A stretch of 64,000 nucleotides of DNA from Craterostigma plantagineum (taxonomy: Eukaryota; Streptophyta; Magnoliopsida; Lamiales; Linderniaceae). The notes below the pieces were generated by a model. It was not told where the DNA came from, searched no databases, and worked only from the letters and a program-made list of their open reading frames with translations. Shown one piece after another: positions 58,776 to 64,000 of this stretch. How positions within the stretch are numbered: position 1 is the stretch's first letter; every line of letters starts with the position of its first letter. The stretch lies in assembly GCA_027422505.1 (NCBI GenBank), contig JAPQWV010000481.1, positions 372,001-436,000 of the forward strand, in the 5' to 3' direction. A program made the position numbers and the translations under genes.

Positions 58776-59558
58776 GCTGGAGGTAGGGTTGTAAACGACC
58801 GAACCGAAGTGAATATTTGAGTTTTCTATTCGTATTCGTTAATGTTATTTGGTAGTCGTATTCGGTATTCGATTCGATACGAATAATAAAATCGATTCGA
58901 TTCTATTCGACAGTGGTATTCGACCGATTCGCGAATAATATTCGAATATTTGAATTTTTTCTTTTTCTTTTTTCAAAATACCTGTTAATACTAAAAATAC
59001 AAAATAACACATATCTGAAACATAAACCAAGGCAAAAGCGAGAAATTGTCAGAGAATAAAATTCAAGAACACCATTGTTGTGGCTACCGGTGGTCGGTGC
59101 GGTGGTGAAACCACTGGTGGCTGCCGGTGGTCGGTGCGGTGATGAGAGAGACTGCTGGTGGTTGTCGTGGTGGCTGGGAGAAAGAGAGTCGAGACAGAGC
59201 GCCGAGCCTGGTGGTTGTCGTGGTGGCTGGAGAAAGAGAGCTGAGAGAGATCGTGGGAAGCTGCAAGGGTTATTTGGTTATAAGAAATGAATCCACAAAA
59301 CTCTCATTGGGCCTAGTGGGCCTAACTAGTATATATAATATTATTTTGTATAATATAAATCAAATCGAATCGAATATTCGATAAATATACGAATCGAATA
59401 CATATATATTCGTATTCGTATTCGGTAGTTATTCAATTCGAAAAAAGTATTCGTATTCGTATTCGATATTCGAATATTCGAATTCAAATCTTAAAATTAT
59501 GAATCGAATCACGAATCGAATCGAAAAAGTTTGATTCTTTTGCAACCCTAGCTGGATG
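58776..59558. mobile_element. hAT-type MITE inside the fold-back element
   Basis: Element 58784-59550 with ends 'tagggttgtaaacgacc' and (reverse complement) 'tagggttgcaaaagaatc'. Flanking 8-mers are 'gctggagg' and 'gctggatg' (7 of 8). Arms of 'attcgatacgaa' and 'cgaatattcgaa' type; the core has a 'ggtggtcggtgcggtg' duplicated phrase (59090, 59130). It splits the right arm of the 55236-59760 element. Confidence 0.85.
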
Positions 59559-59760
59559 TCAAAGGTAGTTGAGTGGGAGGGCTAGGAGTCAAAGGTAGCG
59601 TGTGGAGGAGGCACATCGCATAATCCAACCTAATACTGACATCGAGGTGTTGAAAGAGACGAGACATTGTTTATGGCCGACCAGGGGACACGTGGAGGGT
59701 GCCGATTGGGGGACATTATGGTCAAAAGGAGGGCATGCCCATCAATAGTACGCCTGCAAC

Positions 59761-60110
59761 TGTTTTACCCTAGGTTGTACCCTTTGGGAGTCCTAATGGA
59801 GACCAACTGGGCCAGAGCCCAATAACAATATTCGCAGCAACCCAAATATTATAGTCTAAGATAATTAATTTAGTAGCCTAATAAAATAAATCGAGCCCAA
59901 TTCATTTGAGTCCAACGACTCTAAAAAGCCAATATTTAATTTATTTTAGCAACCCGAAACAATTAATTCTAGCAAGATATGATAATTAATCTCGATAATC
60001 CCAAAATAATTATTTTTAGAAACTAGCTAAAATAATTCCAGTAATGAAAAATAATTAATTCCTGCAGCCCAACATCAATAATTCATGCAGTCCAACAAGA
60101 TAATATCAGC
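59761..60110. other. Intergenic DNA before the hAT transposon
   Basis: AT-rich with recurring 'aataatt' and 'agcccaa' phrases about every 40-60 bp; no gene. Confidence 0.45.
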
Positions 60111-62947
60111 TAGACCTGGGTTTTGGGCAGGTCCAATCCGGAACCGGCCCAAAACCGGCCCGTTAAGCCAGCCCAGAACCGGAACCGGTAGACCCGGTTC
60201 TGGAACCGGTAACCGGCTCAGTTAAAATGAACTGGGCCAGTTCGCAGAACTCAGAACCGCGGATTACCGGATCCGATTCGCGGTTCCGGCGGAATCGGAA
60301 CCGGCCCAACGGCTATATAGCCGTTGGGCCAACGGGCTTCTTCAAATTTTATTTATTTTTTATTTTTTAAACACTGTAAAATTACTATTTTACTCCCGAA
60401 CGAAAAATCTATAAATACCACCTCATTTTAACCATTTTAACTCACATTACATCCAAATCTCTTCCACTTTCTCTCAAAAACCTCTCAAAAAATCATCCTC
60501 ATATTAATATTTAATATTATTAACAATAATAATTATTTTATTTACACTACACTACACACACACTCACTTATTATTACAAATAATTGAATTATTATTTTAC
60601 ACTAATGGAGTCGTCATCGAGAAATCCTAACCCTCGCGATGAAGATGTTTTTATGGTTTTCGGTCACGCCGACACATTTCGGGGAAATGCTGACACCGAC
60701 GAGGAGACCGATGTACCGGAACCGAATACGACGGCGGCAACCGACGAGGGACCGAGCCAAGCTTCTACGGCGACGACAAGAAGAAAGCAGCAACCGCGTG
60801 GTCGCGGTCTAAGGTATGGAATTTTTTCGACTTAGAAATTGATAAAAATAATCCCGCTTCAGGTAGCGCTTATTGCAAAATGTGCTGCCACCCATACACA
60901 ATTAAGACCGGACCGAATCAAGGTGGGACGGGCTCGATGAAAAAACACCTCCAGAGGATGCATAACTTCGGGGATGATCTAGAGCCGGTAGGAAACGAAC
61001 TCCGACAACAACAAATAAATGTAAGTACGAATTTTGTTATTAATAAGGAAATTTCTAAGAAAACCTTAGTTAAATTCGTAGTAATGTGTGAAGAACCCTT
61101 TTGCATTGCGGAAAGTGAAGGGTTTATCGAATTTACGAGTACGATACAACCCGGATTCCATAACGTGACCCGTAAAACCCTTAGGAAATATGTCTTAGAA
61201 AGTTTTAAGGAATATCATTCTAGCTTAATTAGTCATTTAACCAACATTTCGTGTAGGATTAGTTTGACTACCGATATTTGGACTAACATTACGTCGCAAT
61301 CTTATTTAGTTGTCACCGCCCATTGGATAGATGAAACATGGACTATGCAAAAACGTATTCTTTCCCTAGATCTCCTAGATTCGCAACATAACGCCATTAG
61401 ATAATACTAGCGCGAACAACGTAGCGATAGGGATCCTTCGTAGACATCTTAGGTTACCCTTAGACGGTCGATTATTACATGCTAGGTGTGCTTGCCATAT
61501 TATTAACTTGTGTGTGCAATGTGCTTTTGACGAAATTTTGGGAGATATTGTAGAAAAATTTAAGGTGATAGGTAAGTTACTTCGGGAACACCGCTACGGA
61601 ACGTCGTGGAAGCAAACAGTCCTTGCCGCCGGCCTCACATACAAGAAGTTTCTGTTGTCAGTCCCGACTAGGTGGAACTCGTTGTACCACCTCCTCAACA
61701 CCTTTATGCGCTACAAGGACTTGTTGACGCCTTTTTGGAACAAGGTCGCAATCGGCAACACCTCCAGGTATGAATTACGTCAAGCTGATTGGGATATTGC
61801 AGGCTTGGTCGTGTCCATACTTGAAGTGTTCGCCGAGGCTACAGAGAAATTTTCCGGAGTTCACTACCCGACGTCCCCATTGTTCGTCCCGAACCTCTTC
61901 GCAATGTGCTACAAGTTCGTGGAGTATCGCAACAGTCCATACTTGGGTTCTTTCATCCAAAACATGGAGCTAAAGTTCAGGAAGTATTGGGAAACCATCC
62001 CAATAGTCCACGGTTTTTTGGCCTTACTCGACCCTAGTTGCGGTGTTGATACTTTTGATATTTTTTTCGATTATTATGCTCAGTTTCTTGGAAAGAAAGT
62101 GGATGACCAAGGCGTCAATTAACGATTCTCTTCAAAAACTTTTTTCTGTTTACGCAGCTGAGCAGGGACACAGTGTGGAGCAACCCGTACCCGCGAGTGA
62201 CGCAGGTTCGTCGTAAGGAGGCGGCAGCGCAATGGGACTACTATGAAGATTGAAGGCACAAAAGACGAAGACCAAAACGCGTGCGTCGGGGTCGAACACG
62301 AATGAGATCCAGCTCTACCTCAGCCACAACTTCCAGACTACTGAAGACTTCGGCCTGGTGGAAGTCGAACGCGACTCTCTATCCGATCCTATCCGCCGTC
62401 GCTCGAGACGTTTTAGCCGTGCAAGCGTCTAGTGTCGCCTCCGAGTCTACCTTCTCTACATCCGGGCGAATTATCGACGACCGACGCGCGAGCCTTAGCC
62501 CTACTTCCCTCGCCATGCTAACCTTATTGAAGGATTGGTATTTGGCCGTATCGAAGAATCGACGGGAGAACGCCATCGACGAGTTCCGTTCTTCCAGTTC
62601 GGACGAAGACGAAGAGGCGTCTAACATAGTATTAATTAATAGTGAAGTCGATAATAAATTGTATTTTTATATTTCGAATATTTTTTCCTTTTTGTATGTT
62701 TTAGATTTAGGTATTTTTTTCTTTCTTTTATGTTTTTATTTGTATTTTTTAGGTAGTTTTTTTTTATTTTTTGTAATTTTCTTATCTCTTTTTTTGTTTT
62801 TATTTGGAATAAAATTTTTGGACTAAAGAATTTTTTCAAAATAAAATAAAAAATAAAAATAAAAATTTCAATGGGCCGGTTCCGGTTGAAGCCCGGGGGT
62901 TCGTAGTATGGTTTTGGGCCCGGAAGCGGTACCAAAGCCCAGGTCTA
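60111..62947 (+). mobile_element. hAT transposon with decayed transposase
   Basis: Ends 'tagacctgggttttggg' and (reverse complement) 'tagacctgggctttgg'. GC-rich sub-terminal 'ccggaaccggcc' motifs lie at the left (60140-60310) and right (62875-62930). It encodes a plant hAT transposase on the plus strand. The 8-bp duplication is not clear: 'atcag' occurs at both flanks but out of register. 2.84 kb, larger than all the MITEs here and a possible source of hAT activity when intact. Confidence 0.85.
60605..62640 (+). pseudogene. hAT transposase (BED finger, hAT dimerisation domain)
   Basis: ATG at 60605 (MESSSRNPNP). A one-base shift near 60812 leads into KVWNFFDLEI and a BED zinc finger, C-x2-C (CKMC, about 60879) to HLQRMH (60944-60961). 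The RNase H-like core shows LTTDIWTN (61264-61287), with the first catalytic Asp, then LDNTSANN (61401-61424), with the second; about 30-40 residues between them are missing. Next come LLHARCACHIINLCVQ, VPTRWNSLYHLL (61662-61697) and the hAT C-terminus FSTSGRIIDDRRASLSP (about 62454-62504) ending in an acidic tail. Further shifts occur near 62100 and 62360. Not functional as read. Confidence 0.9.
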
Positions 62948-63950
62948 TCAGTGCCCCAAATATTTTAAAGCCCCGCAAACCTAAAAGCGCAAGTATTTAA
63001 TTAATTTAAGCCACACAACAAATTAATCCTATAGCCCAAAATACAATTCCTATGGGCTTTAAGCCCAAGCCCGTCAAGAACCCTAGGTGAAAGAACAAAG
63101 CGCCCCAAATATTATCAAATTTCTCCTTTGCCCCCTGGATTTCAGATTTCACAGAATTTAGTCCCAAGGGAAATAGCAGAATTAACCCTATCATTTCTAT
63201 AATTCACCTTGACACCCAAAAGTTAGAAAACTTACAACCCGATCCCAGAAAGCAATCTCCGGCAAGGACGTCGCCGGCGACCGGAAAGGCGACCAAGGCG
63301 GTTCTACCTCAGGCATGACGGTCGTGGCTTCGACAGTTCGAGCTCAATGGAATCCAAAATCCAAGTCCGACGTATAAAGCCGATGGTGAAGACCCAACCG
63401 ATGGTGAGAGAGAAAGTGACGGCGAAGATCCAACCGAAGGTGAGAGTGGAAGTGACGGTGAAGATCCAACCGATGATGATGAGAATGCGTCTCCTCAATG
63501 ATCATGCAAATCTTCCTTGCCCATCTTTAAATGAATCAGAGCTTCAACGTGCAATAACTCTTTCAAACTCAACCATCTTTTATCCCTTTACATAATGGTC
63601 ACCCTTTCAACTCGTCAAGATTCAGACAGCAGTAATTTGTAGCGACTATCTCTGTTACCAGAAGATGTTAGCCTATCGTCTTAGGTAAAGAGAGCCTTTG
63701 CTTAGCTGATTGCTCTGTCCAGACTCATAGAAGGCCTCTGCCTCGACGCGCTGTACGACCTCCTCGCTTGAGCCATGGTCGACGTAGTGGCTGCCATATA
63801 ACTCGGTTGATGATAGAAAATGCATGCGCTCGTTCTTTGATTGTACTCTGATCGTAATGAAGAAGATGGCGTCGTTCCCTCTCGGGCGACGCAATGATTA
63901 TGGTGAGACAAACTTGCGTTCAGCAGTACCCCAAGAACAACAGCCCATTC
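62948..63950. other. Region after the hAT transposon with a short acidic repeat
   Basis: No known gene. At 63376-63500 one plus frame reads DGEDPTDGERESDGEDPTEG and so on, three acidic units of about 15 residues encoded by a 45-bp tandem repeat, ending in a TGA. It could be a short exon of a decayed gene. A minus-strand open frame at 63673-63894 is unrecognised. Confidence 0.35.
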
Positions 63951-63954
63951 GCGC

Positions 63955-64000
63955 AGGTTGTTAGGTCAGGAGGAATGCTGGATCAAAGATTACCCCTATC
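63955..64000. repeat. Partial copy of the fold-back element module
   Basis: 'gcaggttgttaggtcaggag' and 'gaatgctggatcaaagatta' closely match 55394-55440 and 56076-56122. The copy is cut by the window end. Confidence 0.85.

Larger units (their letters stand above)
55236..59760. mobile_element. Large inverted-arm (fold-back) element, class unknown
   Basis: The left part (55236-55800) and the reverse complement of 58670-58783 plus 59551-59710 share a series of phrases: 'acgtgtc(t/c)cctggt(t/c)ggcca', 'aacaatgt', 'atctcg(t/a)tgtcagg', 'tacctccagct', 'cccatatc' and 'ggatcaggaggaatgctgg'. The left arm contains the module two to three times (55258-55570, 55600-55820, 56060-56230). Between the arms are two minisatellites. 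There are no coding motifs. Part of the same module reappears at 63955-64000, so further copies lie outside the window. Confidence 0.55.

Noticed and set aside
1..64000. Endogenous pararetrovirus or other viral insertions
   Set aside because: All retroelement domains seen follow copia order with LTRs; no movement protein, coat protein or viral replicase motif was found.

Overview
This is nuclear DNA of a eudicot-type flowering plant. The evidence is intron-rich plant genes (GH35 beta-galactosidase, GT92 glycosyltransferase, a small HLH protein), AT-rich intergenic DNA, a nuclear copy of plastid ndhB, and a dense layer of plant transposons (Ty1/copia, hAT, Mutator-like, PIF/Harbinger, CACTA). 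No bacterial or viral genome features, CRISPR arrays, tRNA or rRNA genes were recognised. Everything here was read by eye; there was no database search.

Layout. 0-5.8 kb: an 18-exon beta-galactosidase gene on the minus strand, all splice sites placeable, two of its introns with GC donors, and two single-base frame breaks. A 674-bp hAT MITE lies beyond its 3' end. 5.8-8.3 kb: a Mutator-like element (MULE) with GC-rich 'gggaccc' arrays and a telobox minisatellite, 400 bp upstream of the gene's start. 8.4-15.6 kb: MITEs, a deleted copia derivative and a 60-bp tandem array. 15.8-21.2 kb: a decayed copia element (minus). 22.3-30.1 kb: hAT MITEs and about 3.7 kb of degenerate duplicated DNA. 30.2-35.3 kb: a second copia element (plus) with deletions in integrase and reverse transcriptase.

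35.5-44.2 kb is the most striking part. A GT92 (DUF23) glycosyltransferase gene is split in its first exon by a 6.8-kb MULE of the same family as the one near the beta-galactosidase. That MULE carries a DUF1985/Ulp1-protease gene (minus strand) and a DEK-C-like ORF (plus strand). The Ulp1 gene is itself split by a 1.1-kb insertion with a perfect 9-bp target duplication, so three levels of nesting can be read.

44.4-49.6 kb: a second copy of the 674-bp hAT MITE; a 618-bp hAT-type element with perfect 8-bp target duplications that encloses plastid ndhB exon/intron DNA; copia remnants; a further MULE with a perfect 9-bp duplication; and a CACTA-like MITE. 51-53 kb: Harbinger-like and Tourist-like elements. 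53.4 kb: a small intact atypical HLH gene. 54-64 kb: LTR-like fragments, a 4.5-kb inverted-arm element with two internal minisatellites, and an hAT transposon with BED finger and decayed transposase.

The host genes do not form an operon or an obvious pathway. The two larger ones both concern galactose-containing wall polysaccharides in general terms, but they lie 30 kb apart and any link is speculation. Frame breaks in otherwise well-conserved genes may be real decay or uncorrected homopolymer errors; this should be kept in mind for every 'pseudogene' call.
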